Shown one piece after another: positions 20,198 to 31,155 of a DNA stretch of 64,000 bases. The first letter of the stretch is position 1; each line of letters opens with the position of its first letter. The stretch lies in the NCBI RefSeq assembly GCF_000828815.1, contig NZ_AP014521.1:218001-282000 (forward strand), written 5' to 3'. Position numbers and translations under genes: made by a program. Under the pieces are notes generated by a model that had not been told where the DNA came from, did not search any database, and saw only the letters and a list, made by a program, of their open reading frames with translations. Origin of the DNA: Candidatus Tachikawaea gelatinosa (GTDB taxonomy: Bacteria > Pseudomonadota > Gammaproteobacteria > Enterobacterales > Enterobacteriaceae).

Positions 20198-21754
20198 ATG
20201 AATCAAAAGATTATTGTTTTCGATACTACTTTGCGAGATGGTGAACAAGCATTACAAGCAAGTCTAAATGTAAAAGAAAAATTGCAAATTGCTTTAGCTT
20301 TAGAACGTCTTGGAGTTGATATTATCGAAATAGGTTTTCCAGCGTCTTCGCCAGGTGATTTTGAATCTGCAAAAATAATTTCTAGAAAAATTACAAAAAG
20401 TTGTGTTTGTGGTTTAGCTCGTTGTGTTGAAAAAGATATAACTACAGCATATTCTGCATTAAAAAAAGCAAGGAACTTTCGTATTCATATTTTTATTGCT
20501 ACTTCTCCTATACACATTGTAACGAAACTACGTACTAATCTTAAAGAAATTGTTAGTCGAATAATAAAAATGGTAAAGTTAGCACGTAATTACACCAATG
20601 ATGTACAATTTTCTTGCGAAGATAGCGGCAGAACACCTATAAACGATCTTTGTTATGTAGTTGAAGCAGCAATTAAAGCAGGTGCAAACACAATTAACAT
20701 TCCTGATACTGTAGGTTATACATTTCCTAACGAATATTCAAATATTATTACTCAGCTTTTAAATAAAGTACCAAATATTAGTAAATCTATTCTTTCAATA
20801 CATACTCATGATGACCTTGGAATGGCTGTAGGTAATGCTATAAATGCTATACAAGCAGGAGCAAGACAAGTGGAAGGTACAATTAACGGATTAGGAGAAC
20901 GTGCTGGTAATTGTGCGTTAGAAGAAATTATTATGGCAATTAAAACACGCGAATCGTTTTTTAAGTTATCTACTAACGTAAATTTATCTGAAATTTATAA
21001 AACTAGTCAAATTGTCAGTCAAATTTGTAATATGCCTATTCCATCTAACAAAGCAATAGTTGGAGCAAATGCTTTTTCTCATTCCTCTGGAATTCATCAA
21101 GACGGAGTAATTAAAAATAGAGAAAACTATGAAATAGTTGCGCCTGAATCAATTGGATTTCACAAAATACAATTAAACTTAACTTCACGATCTGGACGTG
21201 CAGCTGTTAAACATAGAATGGAAGCAATGGGATATACAGAAGAAGTTGATTACAATTTAGATAAGCTATATGAAGCATTTCTTAAGCTTGCAGATAAAAA
21301 AGGACAAATTTTTGATTATGATTTAGAAGCTTTAGCATTTATTAATAAACAAAATGAAGATCTCGAATTTTATCAATTAAAAAAATTTGAAATACATTCA
21401 GGATCAATTGTCCAATCAAAAGCGTTAGTAACTTTGTTATGTGGAAATAATTTAATTTCAAAATCTGCTACTGGTAATGGTCCAGTTGATGCAATATATC
21501 ATGCAATTAATCGTATTACAAAACTTAATACTAATCTTCTTACTTATAAATTAATTGCGAAAGGACACGGAAAAAATGCGCTAGGACAAGCTGACATAGT
21601 AGTTGATTATAGAAATAGAAAATTTCATGGTATTGGTTTAGATACAGATATTGTTGAATCTTCTACAAAAGCAATCATTAATGCTTTAAATAATATTTGG
21701 CGTGCTAAAGAAGTAGAAAAAGAATTACAAAAAAAGTTTATAAAAAACAAATAA
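20198..21754 (+). CDS. leuA: 2-isopropylmalate synthase LeuA
   Basis: LeuA condenses 2-ketoisovalerate with acetyl-CoA, the committed step of leucine synthesis. The 518 residues compare with about 523 in E. coli. The N-terminal TIM barrel starts with the signature [16 protein letters not shown] (about 8-23). The metal-binding histidines are in [14 protein letters not shown] (about 203-216), and [11 protein letters not shown] and HSSGIHQDG are intact. The C-terminal allosteric domain that binds leucine is present ([18 protein letters not shown], then [17 protein letters not shown]). AGGA at 20183 is a weak ribosome-binding site. It heads leuABCD, next to ilvIH as in E. coli. Confidence 0.99.
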   Translation: MNQKIIVFDTTLRDGEQALQASLNVKEKLQIALALERLGVDIIEIGFPASSPGDFESAKIISRKITKSCVCGLARCVEKDITTAYSALKKARNFRIHIFIATSPIHIVTKLRTNLKEIVSRIIKMVKLARNYTNDVQFSCEDSGRTPINDLCYVVEAAIKAGANTINIPDTVGYTFPNEYSNIITQLLNKVPNISKSILSIHTHDDLGMAVGNAINAIQAGARQVEGTINGLGERAGNCALEEIIMAIKTRESFFKLSTNVNLSEIYKTSQIVSQICNMPIPSNKAIVGANAFSHSSGIHQDGVIKNRENYEIVAPESIGFHKIQLNLTSRSGRAAVKHRMEAMGYTEEVDYNLDKLYEAFLKLADKKGQIFDYDLEALAFINKQNEDLEFYQLKKFEIHSGSIVQSKALVTLLCGNNLISKSATGNGPVDAIYHAINRITKLNTNLLTYKLIAKGHGKNALGQADIVVDYRNRKFHGIGLDTDIVESSTKAIINALNNIWRAKEVEKELQKKFIKNK

Positions 21755-21771
21755 AATTAAGGTCTAATAAC

Positions 21772-22869
21772 ATGTCTAAATCTTTTAACATTGCAGTTTT
21801 ACCTGGAGATGGAATCGGACCCGAAGTCATGAAAGAAGCTATAAAAGTGATTGAATTTATTAATCGAAATTTTAATATACAAATAAATACTTTTGAGTAT
21901 GACATAGGGGGAATTGCAATAGATCGCTATGGAGATGCTTTACCTAAAAAAACTCTTTCAGGATGTATAAATTCTGATGCTATTTTATTTGGTTCAGTAG
22001 GAGGTCCAAAATGGAAAAATTTATCTATAGAAAAAAAATCAATATTATCATTAAGAAAACATTTTAATTTATTTATGAATATTCGACCAATTAAAATATA
22101 TAAAGGATTAGAAAATTTTTCATCTTTAAAAAAAAATATTATTTCTAAAGGAGTGGATATTCTTTGCTTACGTGAACTAACTAGTGGCATTTATTTTGGA
22201 AAACCTAATGGTAGAAAAGGAAAAGGAAAAAAAGAATATGCGTTTGACACTGCCATTTATTATCGTTTTGAAATAGAACGTATTGCACATATTGCTTTTA
22301 AATTAGCACAACAACGTCAAAGAAAAGTTGTTTCAATAGATAAAGCTAATGTTTTGCAAACATCAAATTTTTGGAGAGAAATTGTTATAGAAGTTTCTAA
22401 AAAATATCCTGATGTTTATGTAGAACATATGTATATTGATAATGCTACTATGCAATTAATGAAAAATCCATCAAAATTTGATGTATTGCTTTGTTCTAAT
22501 TTATTTGGAGATATTTTATCTGATCAATGCGCAATGATTACTGGGTCTATTGGCATGTTACCTTCCGCAAGTTTAAATAAAAAAAATTTTGGACTATATG
22601 AACCAGCAGGAGGATCAGCTCCGGATATTGCTGGTAAAAATATTGCTAATCCAATTGCTCAAATTTTATCACTAGCTTTACTTCTAAAGTATAGCTTACG
22701 TTTAAATAAAGAAGCAAAAATTATTGAAAAATCGATATATTCAGTATTAAAAAAAGGATATCGTACTCAAGATTTATTTATAAAAGAAAAAAATACTACA
22801 TTAGTCACTACTGAAAAAATTGGATCTCTTATCCTTGAAGAATTAAAAATGGAAATTAATAATGGCTAA
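21772..22869 (+). CDS. leuB: 3-isopropylmalate dehydrogenase LeuB
   Basis: LeuB oxidatively decarboxylates 3-isopropylmalate with NAD+ to give 2-ketoisocaproate, the third leucine step. The 365 residues begin [16 protein letters not shown]. Substrate-binding arginines are in [14 protein letters not shown] and [12 protein letters not shown]. The metal aspartates are in [23 protein letters not shown], and the NAD-binding loop is [14 protein letters not shown]. The gene follows leuA by 17 bases and overlaps leuC by 8, so LeuB and LeuC translation are probably coupled. GG-containing TAAGGTC upstream is a plausible ribosome-binding site. Confidence 0.99.
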   Translation: MSKSFNIAVLPGDGIGPEVMKEAIKVIEFINRNFNIQINTFEYDIGGIAIDRYGDALPKKTLSGCINSDAILFGSVGGPKWKNLSIEKKSILSLRKHFNLFMNIRPIKIYKGLENFSSLKKNIISKGVDILCLRELTSGIYFGKPNGRKGKGKKEYAFDTAIYYRFEIERIAHIAFKLAQQRQRKVVSIDKANVLQTSNFWREIVIEVSKKYPDVYVEHMYIDNATMQLMKNPSKFDVLLCSNLFGDILSDQCAMITGSIGMLPSASLNKKNFGLYEPAGGSAPDIAGKNIANPIAQILSLALLLKYSLRLNKEAKIIEKSIYSVLKKGYRTQDLFIKEKNTTLVTTEKIGSLILEELKMEINNG

Positions 22870-24265
22870 AAACTTATATCAAAAAATATTTGATAATCAT
22901 ATCGTACATGAAAAGTTCAAAAAAACACCTCTAATTTATATCGATTTTCACTTAATACATGAAGTGACTTCTCCCCAAGCTTTTGAAAATTTATTAAAAA
23001 AAAATAGAACAGTACGCTGTCCATTAAAAACTTTTGCGACAATGGATCATAATGTTTCTACATTGAAAAAAGATATTAACGATTCTGGAAAGACTGCTTG
23101 TTTACAAATGGAAACACTTATAAAAAATTGTCGCCGTTTTAATATTAAATTATATGATATACATCATCCTTTTCAAGGTATCATACATGTAGTTGCTCCA
23201 GAGCAAGGTATGATATTACCTGGTATGACTGTAGTATGTGGAGATTCTCATACAAGTACTCATGGTGCATTTGGTACTCTTTCTTTTGGTATTGGTACAT
23301 CAGAAGTAGAACATGTCTTAGCGACTCAAACTTTAAAACAAAAACGTTTAAAAACAATTCAAATATGTATTGAAGGTGAGAAAAAAAAATATATTACAGC
23401 AAAAGATATTGCATTATTTTTAATCGGTAAATATGGCAGTTCCTTTGGAAATGGTTGCGTTATTGAATATTGTGGCTCTGTTACCGAAAAATTAAGTATG
23501 GAGGAAAGAATGACTTTATGTAATATGTCAATTGAAATGGGAGCTAAATCTGGATTAATCGCCCCTGATGAAGTAACTTTTTCTTACCTAAAAAATAAAA
23601 TTTTTTTTAAAAATAATGATGGATGGATAAATTTAATAAATTTTTGGAAAACTTTAAAATCTGATGTTAATGCGAAATTTGATAAAAAAGTAACAATTAA
23701 TATTACAGACATTGCACCCCAAGTAACTTGGGGAACTAATCCTGATCAAGTTATAGGCATTAATCAACTAATTCCTAATTCTTCTTATTTTCAAGATAAT
23801 AATAAAAGAAATGCAGCAAAAAAAGCATTAATATACATGGGTCTTAATTCTGATGTTTGTTTAACTGATATTTATGTTGATAAAGTATTTATTGGTTCAT
23901 GTACTAATGCACGAATTGAAGATCTACGTATAGCTGCAAGTATTATCAAAGGAAAAAAAATAGCTAAAAACATTACTGCTATCGTAGTGCCTGGTTCTTC
24001 ACTTGTTAAAAAACAAGCAGAATATGAAGGGTTACATGAAATCTTCATTCAAGCAGGTTTTGAATGGCGTTTTTCTGGATGTTCTATGTGCTTAGGAATG
24101 AATAAAGATCGTTTGAAATCAAAAGAACGTTGTGCTTCTACTAGTAATCGTAATTTTGAAGGAAGACAAGGAAGAGAAGGAAGAACTCATTTACTGAGTC
24201 CTGCTATGGCTGCAGCAGTAGCTATAAAAGGTCGTTTTTTTGATATTCGTAAACTAGGTATTTAA
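22862..24265 (+). CDS. leuC: 3-isopropylmalate dehydratase large subunit LeuC
   Basis: LeuC is the aconitase-family large subunit that carries the 4Fe-4S cluster. With LeuD it isomerises 2- to 3-isopropylmalate. The 467 residues match E. coli (about 466). Key stretches are [36 protein letters not shown] split over about 128-155, and the cluster cysteines in FIGSCTNAR and [10 protein letters not shown]. The C-terminal [23 protein letters not shown] region is conserved. It overlaps leuB and is 2 bases from leuD, a compact operon. Confidence 0.99.
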   Translation: MAKNLYQKIFDNHIVHEKFKKTPLIYIDFHLIHEVTSPQAFENLLKKNRTVRCPLKTFATMDHNVSTLKKDINDSGKTACLQMETLIKNCRRFNIKLYDIHHPFQGIIHVVAPEQGMILPGMTVVCGDSHTSTHGAFGTLSFGIGTSEVEHVLATQTLKQKRLKTIQICIEGEKKKYITAKDIALFLIGKYGSSFGNGCVIEYCGSVTEKLSMEERMTLCNMSIEMGAKSGLIAPDEVTFSYLKNKIFFKNNDGWINLINFWKTLKSDVNAKFDKKVTINITDIAPQVTWGTNPDQVIGINQLIPNSSYFQDNNKRNAAKKALIYMGLNSDVCLTDIYVDKVFIGSCTNARIEDLRIAASIIKGKKIAKNITAIVVPGSSLVKKQAEYEGLHEIFIQAGFEWRFSGCSMCLGMNKDRLKSKERCASTSNRNFEGRQGREGRTHLLSPAMAAAVAIKGRFFDIRKLGI

Positions 24266-24267
24266 AT

Positions 24268-24894
24268 ATGAATAATAAAAAGATTACATATACAGGAACT
24301 GTTGTGCCTTTTGATATATCTAATATTGATACAGACATTATTATTCCTAAACAGTTTTTAAAAAAAATTACTAGGTGTGGTTTTGGTGATTATTTGTTTT
24401 ATAACTGGAGATATGTTGCTAACAAAAACAAAATCATCAATGATGACTTTATTTTAAATAAACCTAAATATAAAAAATCTAGCATTTTGTTAACCCGAGA
24501 AAATTTTGGCTGTGGATCTTCTAGAGAGCATGCTGTTTGGGCTCTAATAGATTTTGGATTTAAGGTTGTTATTGCTTCAAGTTTCAGTGATATTTTTTAT
24601 ACTAATAGTTTAAAAAACTATCTTTTACCAATAAAACTAACAACAGAAGAAATTAATGAATGTTTTAAAATACTTAATAATACAAAAGATGTATTAACAT
24701 GTATAGTTAATTTAAAAAATCAGACACTGAATTTTCATAATAAAATCTATAATTTTACACTTGATAGTTTTTATCTTTATTGTATTATAAATAATATCGA
24801 TGAAATCGATATTACTCTAAAAGATCAAGAAATGATTAAAAAATATGAAAAAAATTGTTTTGATTTTTCATTAAAAAAGTATTTAAAATATTAA
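24268..24894 (+). CDS. leuD: 3-isopropylmalate dehydratase small subunit LeuD
   Basis: LeuD is the small (swivel-domain) partner of LeuC. The 208 residues start TGTVVPFDISNIDTDIIIPKQFLK, and the active-site loop NFGCGSSREHAVWALIDFG (about 83-101) is intact. Later residues are less conserved and Asn/Lys-rich. The E. coli protein is about 201 residues. It closes the leu operon. ddlA follows on the same strand after 59 bases with no visible terminator, so read-through is possible. Confidence 0.98.
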   Translation: MNNKKITYTGTVVPFDISNIDTDIIIPKQFLKKITRCGFGDYLFYNWRYVANKNKIINDDFILNKPKYKKSSILLTRENFGCGSSREHAVWALIDFGFKVVIASSFSDIFYTNSLKNYLLPIKLTTEEINECFKILNNTKDVLTCIVNLKNQTLNFHNKIYNFTLDSFYLYCIINNIDEIDITLKDQEMIKKYEKNCFDFSLKKYLKY

Positions 24895-24953
24895 AAATAT
24901 ATTACATTGTATTCAATAATAATTCTTTTATTTTTAAATAAATAGGACAAAAC

Positions 24954-26039
24954 ATGAAAAAATTAAAGGTAGGAATTATTTTTGGAGGTCAATCTGTTGA
25001 ACATAATATATCTTTAAAATCTGCAGTGACTATTATTAACTTTATTGATAAAAAAAAATTTGAAGTACATTTATTTAAAATCGATAAAGATGGATTTTGG
25101 TTTTTTTTTGAAAATTTTAATGATGATAATGTAAATAAAAAAACGTTATTTTTATTAAAAAATTCACATTTTTTTAAAAAAATAATGTTTTTTCCAGGTA
25201 AAAACAAATTTTTTATAGTTAAAGATTCATTGATAGAAAAAAAAATTCCCAATATGGATATTATGTTTCCTATAACACATGGAACATTTGGAGAAGACGG
25301 TTGTTTACAAGGAATGTTAAGTTTTTTAAAAATTCCTTTTGTGGGAACAGGTGTTCTTGGTTCTGCAATTAATATGAATAAGGATGTTATGAAACGTATT
25401 TTATTTCATGCAGGTCTAAAAACTGCTTCTTTTATTACTATAAACAATTATGAATTAAAAAATTTTAATATTAGCCAAGATTTTTCTCATCTTGGTTTTC
25501 CATTATTTGTTAAACCTAACAGTCAAGGATCTTCAATAGGTATTAGTAAAGTTAATAGTATTGTTGAGTTAAAGAAAGCTATAGATTTAGCTTTTCAATA
25601 TGATAAAAAAATACTTATTGAGAAAGCAATTAATGGCCGCGAAATTGAATGTGCAGTTTTAGGAAACCATAAATTAATAGTAAGTGTTTTTGGTGAAATT
25701 ATTTCAAAAAACAGGTTTTATTCTTATGATGAAAAATATGGTAATACAAAAAATATACAATTAATCATTCCTGCAAAAATTACAGAAAAACAAAAAAAAA
25801 TATTAACAAACGTTATAAAAAAAACTTTTAAAGTTTTAGAATGTGACGATTTTGCACGTATTGATTTCTTTTTAAAAGGTGAAGATACTGTTGTTATCAA
25901 TGAAATTAATACATTACCTGGTTTCACAAAAAATAGTATGTATCCTAATTTATGGAATTTTAGTGATATAAGTTATACTGACTTAATTACAAAAATCATA
26001 TATATATCATTAAAACGATATCAAAATAATAAAGTTTAG
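24954..26039 (+). CDS. ddlA: D-alanine--D-alanine ligase A
   Basis: This ATP-grasp enzyme joins two D-alanines for MurF. The 361-residue protein is much closer to E. coli DdlA (about 364) than to DdlB (about 306). It opens LKVGIIFGGQSVEHNISLKSA and has the DdlA-type insertion around residues 60-100. It also has PITHGTFGEDGCLQGML, KPNSQGSSIGISK, INGREIECAVLG and VINEINTLPGFTKNSMYPNLW. In E. coli, ddlA maps far from this locus, and ddlB occupies the dcw cluster. Here ddlB is gone and ddlA follows leuD, so the paralogue has taken over the role. AGGACA just upstream of the ATG is the ribosome-binding site. Confidence 0.96.
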   Translation: MKKLKVGIIFGGQSVEHNISLKSAVTIINFIDKKKFEVHLFKIDKDGFWFFFENFNDDNVNKKTLFLLKNSHFFKKIMFFPGKNKFFIVKDSLIEKKIPNMDIMFPITHGTFGEDGCLQGMLSFLKIPFVGTGVLGSAINMNKDVMKRILFHAGLKTASFITINNYELKNFNISQDFSHLGFPLFVKPNSQGSSIGISKVNSIVELKKAIDLAFQYDKKILIEKAINGREIECAVLGNHKLIVSVFGEIISKNRFYSYDEKYGNTKNIQLIIPAKITEKQKKILTNVIKKTFKVLECDDFARIDFFLKGEDTVVINEINTLPGFTKNSMYPNLWNFSDISYTDLITKIIYISLKRYQNNKV

Positions 26040-26063
26040 TTAAAATTTATCTGCTAAAACTTT
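26031..26063. terminator. Possible bidirectional terminator between ddlA and lolE
   Basis: AAAGTTTAG (26031-26039, including the ddlA stop) pairs with CTAAAACTTT (26054-26063) with one bulged base. A T-rich run follows on the plus strand. The genes converge here. The AT-only stem makes it weak. Confidence 0.4.
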
Positions 26064-26066
26064 GTG

Positions 26067-27329
26067 TTATTTTTTCTTTAATAAAGAAATAGGATTAATT
26101 AAAGTTGCTTGTCTAGATGGGTACCAACTAGCTATTAAACTTAGCATTATAGTTATAATAACAACATTAATAATATCTGTTGAATGTAATTCAGAAGGCA
26201 AAAAATCAATACAATAAATATTATTAGATATAAATTTAAAGCCAATAATATTTTCTATTATTTTAAAAATAGTAGTAAGATTTAGAGAAGTTATTATACC
26301 AATGATTATTCCAATAATGTTTCCTGTGAGACCTATAAGAATAGCATACCAAACAAAAATTAAAGCAATTAATTTATCTTCTGCTCCTAATATTTTTAGT
26401 ATAGAAATATCATTATTTTTTTTCTTAATAGTAATAATTAGTGTAGAAACAATATTAAAAGAAGCAACGCTAATTACTAAGATCATACCTACATAAACAA
26501 TAGAACGTATGATTTGAATATCTTTATATATATTACCGTAAGTATAAGTCCAATTTTTTATATGAAAATCAGTATTGTTGATAGTTTGAGTTATTTGTTT
26601 AGTTGTTTTTTCTGCATAAAATGGATTGTTCATTTTCAATGCAATACCAGTAATACTATTTTTTTTCATATTTAAATAATTTTGAGCATCTTCAAGAGGA
26701 ATAATTGCTAGATTTGAATCTAGAACTCCACCTAATTTTAATATTTTTATAACTTTCAGTTGAAGATATTGTGGATATAACAGCATATTTTTTTCATCAT
26801 TATTTGTTTGATATACTAACGTAACCCATTGATTATTTTTTATATTTAACGTTTTTGCAGCACCATATCCTAAAATTATTTGTTTTTTTCCAGATTTAAA
26901 TTGTGAAACTAAGTCTTTATTTATTGCTAGTTTTTTTAACAACAAAGAATCTTTTTCTCTTTTTAAATCGATTCCTGTTAATTGAATAGCTTTTAATTTA
27001 TGGTTTTTTTCTAATAAACCAACAAACTTAACGTAAGGTGTAGCGTTTTGAACATTTGGTACGTTTTTAACAATATTAATAATTTTTTCCCAATTAGAAA
27101 ACGATTTTTTTGTAGTTTCAATTTCTTCATGCGGAATTATTGCAAGAAATCTTTCTTTAAGCTCATGTTCAAAACCATTAACTGCACTAGAAGTAATAAT
27201 CAATACTGCTACTCCTAAGGCAACACAAATAACGGCAATAAAAGATATAAACGACGTTAAAGAAGCGCGGTGATGACAACCACGAATAAATCGCTTTGCA
27301 AAATTAAAAGATAGTAATATATTAGTCAT
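26067..27329 (-). CDS. lolE: Lipoprotein-releasing system transmembrane protein LolE
   Basis: LolE is one of the two membrane subunits of the LolCDE ABC transporter that extracts lipoproteins from the inner membrane and hands them to LolA. The 420 residues have the MacB/FtsX-type layout: an N-terminal helix (about 24-50), a large periplasmic domain, and three C-terminal helices. HHRASLTSFISFIAVICVALGVAVLI, NGFEHELKERFLAIIPHEEIE and IYCIDFLPSELHSTDI align with E. coli LolE rather than LolC. It is last in lolC-lolD-lolE. Retention shows that outer-membrane lipoproteins are still sorted. Confidence 0.95.
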   Translation of the reverse strand: MTNILLSFNFAKRFIRGCHHRASLTSFISFIAVICVALGVAVLIITSSAVNGFEHELKERFLAIIPHEEIETTKKSFSNWEKIINIVKNVPNVQNATPYVKFVGLLEKNHKLKAIQLTGIDLKREKDSLLLKKLAINKDLVSQFKSGKKQIILGYGAAKTLNIKNNQWVTLVYQTNNDEKNMLLYPQYLQLKVIKILKLGGVLDSNLAIIPLEDAQNYLNMKKNSITGIALKMNNPFYAEKTTKQITQTINNTDFHIKNWTYTYGNIYKDIQIIRSIVYVGMILVISVASFNIVSTLIITIKKKNNDISILKILGAEDKLIALIFVWYAILIGLTGNIIGIIIGIITSLNLTTIFKIIENIIGFKFISNNIYCIDFLPSELHSTDIINVVIITIMLSLIASWYPSRQATLINPISLLKKK

Positions 27330-27349
27330 TATTATATAATTTTAACCTT

Positions 27350-28051
27350 TTAAAAAAAATTTGAAAAGTTTAAACGACCATTATTCATTTCTATATGAAA
27401 TGTTAAACACTGAGCCAAAGATAAATCATGTGTAACAACTAAAAAAGTTGTTCCCTTTTTTTCATTTATTTTTTGAATTAAATCGAAAATTAATCGAGCA
27501 TTACGTATATCAAGATTGCCAGTTGGTTCATCAGCCATTATTAATCTGGGTGAATTAACTAAAGCACGTGCAATTGCTACTCGTTGTCTTTCTCCTCCGG
27601 ATAATTCGTAAGGTTTATATTCTGCACGATTTTTTAATCCTACTATTGATAGCATTTCTAATGCTTGACTCGTTGCTTCTTTGCGTTTTTTTTTAGCAAT
27701 TAATAATGGAATAGCAACATTTTCTAGTGCATTAAAATCTGGCAAAAGATGATGAAATTGGTATATAAATCCAATATCTCGATTACGTAATATTGATTTT
27801 TCTTTAGAGTTCATAGTTATAATTGATTGCCCATTAAAAACAATATCACCTTTACTAGGTAATTCTAATCCTCCTAATAAATGTAATAATGTACTTTTAC
27901 CAGATCCTGAGCTACCAACAATAGCTATCATCTGTCCTGATTTTATATCAAAAGTGATATTATGTAAAACATCAGTATAGTTATCTCCGTCATAATAGCT
28001 TTTATATAATTTCTTGCAACTTACTAATGGCAAAAAGTTAGTATTATTCAT
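27350..28051 (-). CDS. lolD: Lipoprotein-releasing system ATPase LolD
   Basis: LolD is the ATPase subunit of LolCDE. Family features are Walker [21 protein letters not shown]-loop [10 protein letters not shown] (the LolD-typical motif), signature [15 protein letters not shown], Walker [14 protein letters not shown], and the H-loop VVTHD. I take the ATG at 28051 ([15 protein letters not shown]), giving 233 residues as in E. coli. The longer frame from 28087 would add 12 residues that lie entirely inside lolC. With this start the gene overlaps the lolC stop by 8 bases (ATGAATAA), which suggests translational coupling. Confidence 0.96.
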   Translation of the reverse strand: MNNTNFLPLVSCKKLYKSYYDGDNYTDVLHNITFDIKSGQMIAIVGSSGSGKSTLLHLLGGLELPSKGDIVFNGQSIITMNSKEKSILRNRDIGFIYQFHHLLPDFNALENVAIPLLIAKKKRKEATSQALEMLSIVGLKNRAEYKPYELSGGERQRVAIARALVNSPRLIMADEPTGNLDIRNARLIFDLIQKINEKKGTTFLVVTHDLSLAQCLTFHIEMNNGRLNFSNFF

Positions 28052-29240
28052 ATCTAAGAGCCTTAGCAGGTTGAATTTTAGTTGCATACCAAGAAGGATA
28101 AAGCGTAGATAAAAGTGTCACTATCATAGAAATAGTTATAATTATTACGATTTGTAAAACACTTATATTAATAATAGCGCTGTCGCTATTTAAAATAAAT
28201 TTTGTAAATGGAAAAAAATAAGTTAGATAATATGTTATTAATAATCCTAAGCATATTCCTAAACTAGTTCCTAATATTCCTATAATCATCCCGATAATCA
28301 TAAATATTAACATGATGTTTGTATTATTCATTCCTAAAGTTTTTAACACTGCAACTTCTCTTTTTTTATCTATGATGATTAGCCCAAGAGAAGTTAAAAC
28401 ATTAAATGAAGCTGTAATAATAATTAAACTTAATAATAATCCCATAATATTTTTTTCCATTTTTATAGCATGAAATAAATCACCTTTAATCTCTCTCCAA
28501 TCTGTCCAAACCAGATCGTTAGGTACTGTTTTTTTTAAAACATCAGAAATTTTTAAAGGATTATTTAACCATACTCTCCATGATTTTTTTACACCTTTAT
28601 GAAGATGTAAAATATTTAATGCATCTTTAATATTTACAAAAATTTGATTATTTTCTGTTTCATTTTTAGAACCATAAATTCCAACGACATTAAAAAATCG
28701 TTGACTAGGTATTCTTCCTATTGGACTAAAATTTTGAATAGAAGGAATAATAATACGTATTTTATCATTCTTTTTGATATTAAGAAGAGATGACAAATGT
28801 TTTCCAAAAATAACATTATATTGATTTTTAATTAATTTTTTGCTCAAAATTTTACTAAAATATGGAAAATTTTGATTATTTTTTAATTGAATACCTATCA
28901 TTAAACCAGTTGAAACATGTTTAGCACTTTGTAAAATTACTTCAGTAGTAATAACAGGAGCAATATATCTAACATCTTTTAAGTTAAATGTAGAAATTAA
29001 GTCATGATCTATATATGAACGATTTTTATTATCTACTATTAATATGTGAGGTACAAATTTTAATATATTATTTGTAAACTTTTTTTCAAAACCGTTCATA
29101 ATAGATAAAGCAACTGTTAATGCTATTACGCCTAATGCTATACCAATAACAGATAAACTAGAAACAAAAAAATTGAAAAAATCAGATGTAGATCTATATA
29201 TATAGCGTATACCAATAAATAAAGAAAGAGGATAATACAT
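28044..29240 (-). CDS. lolC: Lipoprotein-releasing system transmembrane protein LolC
   Basis: LolC is the second membrane subunit of LolCDE and the docking site for LolA. The 398 residues match E. coli (about 399). The N-terminal [17 protein letters not shown] precedes the first helix (about 24-47, [23 protein letters not shown]). [20 protein letters not shown] leads into a long periplasmic domain. Three helices close the protein, ending [18 protein letters not shown]. The gene leads the lolCDE operon. A 58-base spacer separates it from rsmD upstream on the same strand. Confidence 0.95.
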   Translation of the reverse strand: MYYPLSLFIGIRYIYRSTSDFFNFFVSSLSVIGIALGVIALTVALSIMNGFEKKFTNNILKFVPHILIVDNKNRSYIDHDLISTFNLKDVRYIAPVITTEVILQSAKHVSTGLMIGIQLKNNQNFPYFSKILSKKLIKNQYNVIFGKHLSSLLNIKKNDKIRIIIPSIQNFSPIGRIPSQRFFNVVGIYGSKNETENNQIFVNIKDALNILHLHKGVKKSWRVWLNNPLKISDVLKKTVPNDLVWTDWREIKGDLFHAIKMEKNIMGLLLSLIIITASFNVLTSLGLIIIDKKREVAVLKTLGMNNTNIMLIFMIIGMIIGILGTSLGICLGLLITYYLTYFFPFTKFILNSDSAIINISVLQIVIIITISMIVTLLSTLYPSWYATKIQPAKALRYE

Positions 29241-29298
29241 AAATTTTTTTTAAAAGTTAGTTAATATGTAAAATTTTTTAAATTATATTTATATTAAT

Positions 29299-29892
29299 TT
29301 AAATTTTTTCGTATAAAAAGCATGTAACATTACCCATACTTTTTTTATGTTGTAGAAGCCAATTTTTTGGAATATTAAAATTATATTCATTTATTTTTTC
29401 TTTTTTACTTTCAATATAAATAATTGCTTTATCTGATAACCAATGATTTTTTTCTAAAAAATCAATTGTTTTTTTTAATAAATTTTTTAAAAATGGAGGA
29501 TCTATAAAAATTATGTCATATCGATAGTTAGATTTATTAGAAAGCCAATATATAGTGTCTGTTTTATTTGCAATAATGTATTTTTCTGCTTTAATTTCTT
29601 TTATATTTTCAATTAAAATTTTAAAAATTTTTTCTTGTAATTCAAGAAAAGTAACATGTTGAGCATTTCTAGATATAGCTTCCAAACCGAGAGCACCAGT
29701 TCCAGCATAACAATCTAAACAAAAAGCCTTATCTATATAAGGCATTAACCAATTAAATAGAGTTTCACGCATTCGATTGCTTGTTGGACGTAATTCTTGA
29801 TTGTTTATAACAGATATTTTTTTATTTTTCCATTTACCTCCAATAATTCTAATTTTCCCAAATTTTTTTTTTGTATTAATATTTTTTTTCAT
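29299..29892 (-). CDS. rsmD: 16S rRNA m2G966 methyltransferase RsmD
   Basis: RsmD N2-methylates G966 of 16S rRNA. The 197 residues match E. coli RsmD (about 198). GKIRIIGGKWKNKKISV starts the conserved part, then LRPTSNRMRETLFNWL, the SAM loop CLDCYAGTGALGLEAISR (about 59-76), and the catalytic DPPF motif in IIFIDPPFLKNLL. It diverges from ftsY as in E. coli, where rsmD and ftsY are neighbours. Confidence 0.97.
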   Translation of the reverse strand: MKKNINTKKKFGKIRIIGGKWKNKKISVINNQELRPTSNRMRETLFNWLMPYIDKAFCLDCYAGTGALGLEAISRNAQHVTFLELQEKIFKILIENIKEIKAEKYIIANKTDTIYWLSNKSNYRYDIIFIDPPFLKNLLKKTIDFLEKNHWLSDKAIIYIESKKEKINEYNFNIPKNWLLQHKKSMGNVTCFLYEKI

Positions 29893-30015
29893 TACTTTTT
29901 ATTAGAAATAAAACATAAATAACTTTGTTCAAAGAACATTAATTTTATTGTATCTTTTTTTATTATTCAGTTTAATATTACTCATTCATATATAATATAG
30001 GAAATTTACTAAAAA

Positions 30016-31077
30016 ATGAAAAAAGAAAAAAAAAATTATTTCTTTGATCTTTTTAATTTTAAAAAAAAAAATAAAGAAAATCTACAACATGTTAATTTTA
30101 ATGAAGAAAAAAATCAAACATTAAAAAAAAATATTTTTGCATTAGATAAATCTCAAAAAAAAACAAATGATGGTTTTTTTTATCGTTTAAAAAAAAGTTT
30201 ATTAAAAACAAGCAAAAATATTGGATCAGGTTTAAAAAAATTGTTTTTTAATCGTAAAATTGATGATGCTCTTTTCGAAGAATTAGAGGAACAGTTATTA
30301 ATTGCAGATGTTGGTATTAATACTACAAATAAAATACTTAAAAATATAACTAAAAAATTAAGTAAAAAAGAACTAGATAATGCTGAAATTGTTTATAGTC
30401 TGTTAAAAAAAGAAATGATTTCAATTTTGGAAAAAGTTGAAAAACCTATTAAAATTTCAAAAAAAAATCCGTTTATAATAATAATAATAGGTGTGAATGG
30501 ATCTGGAAAAACTACAACAATTGGTAAATTAGCTCATTATTATCAATCGTTAAATAAATCTGTAATTCTAGCGGCAGGTGATACTTTTAGAGCAGCTGCT
30601 AAAGAACAATTAGAAGTATGGGGAAAACGTAACAATATACTAGTAGTAAAAAAAAATGACTGTCGTGATTCTGCTGCAGTAATTTTTGAAGCAATACAAA
30701 TTGCAAAGAAAAAAAAGTCAGATATTTTAATTGCTGATACCTCTGGTAGAATACACAATAATAATTCTTTAATGAAAGAACTAGAAAAAATTATTTGCGT
30801 TATAAAAAAAATTGATCCAAATGCTCCTCATGAAGTTATGTTGACAATTGATGCTAACAATGGTCAAAATTCTATTATTCAAGCAAAAATATTTAAAGAA
30901 AAAATAGGAGTGAATGGAATAATCTTAACTAAATTAGATGGAACAGCAAAAGGCGGTGTTATTTTTTCTATTGCAGAAAATTTTAATATACCTATTCGAT
31001 ATATAGGAATAGGCGAAAAAATTAATGATTTACGTTCTTTTAATGCGAAAGATTTTGTTAATGCACTTTTTAATTAA
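30016..31077 (+). CDS. ftsY: Signal recognition particle receptor FtsY
   Basis: FtsY is the SRP receptor GTPase that delivers ribosome-nascent chain complexes to the inner membrane. The 353 residues are far shorter than the roughly 497 of E. coli, because the acidic A domain is reduced to a Lys/Asn-rich stretch of about 50 residues. The membrane-binding helix GFFYRLKKSLLKTSKNIGSG is kept. The N domain (DALFEELEEQLLIADVG) and G domain are intact: GVNGSGKTTTIGKLA, AAGDTFRAAAKEQL, ADTSGR, TKLDGTAKGG. ftsE and ftsX, which separate ftsY from rpoH in E. coli, are missing. The spacer to rpoH is 78 bases. Confidence 0.98.
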   Translation: MKKEKKNYFFDLFNFKKKNKENLQHVNFNEEKNQTLKKNIFALDKSQKKTNDGFFYRLKKSLLKTSKNIGSGLKKLFFNRKIDDALFEELEEQLLIADVGINTTNKILKNITKKLSKKELDNAEIVYSLLKKEMISILEKVEKPIKISKKNPFIIIIIGVNGSGKTTTIGKLAHYYQSLNKSVILAAGDTFRAAAKEQLEVWGKRNNILVVKKNDCRDSAAVIFEAIQIAKKKKSDILIADTSGRIHNNNSLMKELEKIICVIKKIDPNAPHEVMLTIDANNGQNSIIQAKIFKEKIGVNGIILTKLDGTAKGGVIFSIAENFNIPIRYIGIGEKINDLRSFNAKDFVNALFN

Positions 31078-31155
31078 AAGTTCTTTTTTAGAAAAAATGT
31101 TAATATAAATATGTAATATAAGGATAATGTTTTCGTATAAAATTGGAGGATCTTA

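Noticed and set aside
28052-28087. Extended N-terminus for LolD
   Set aside because: It lies wholly inside lolC. The ATG at 28051 matches known LolD and forms a coupled stop-start overlap.
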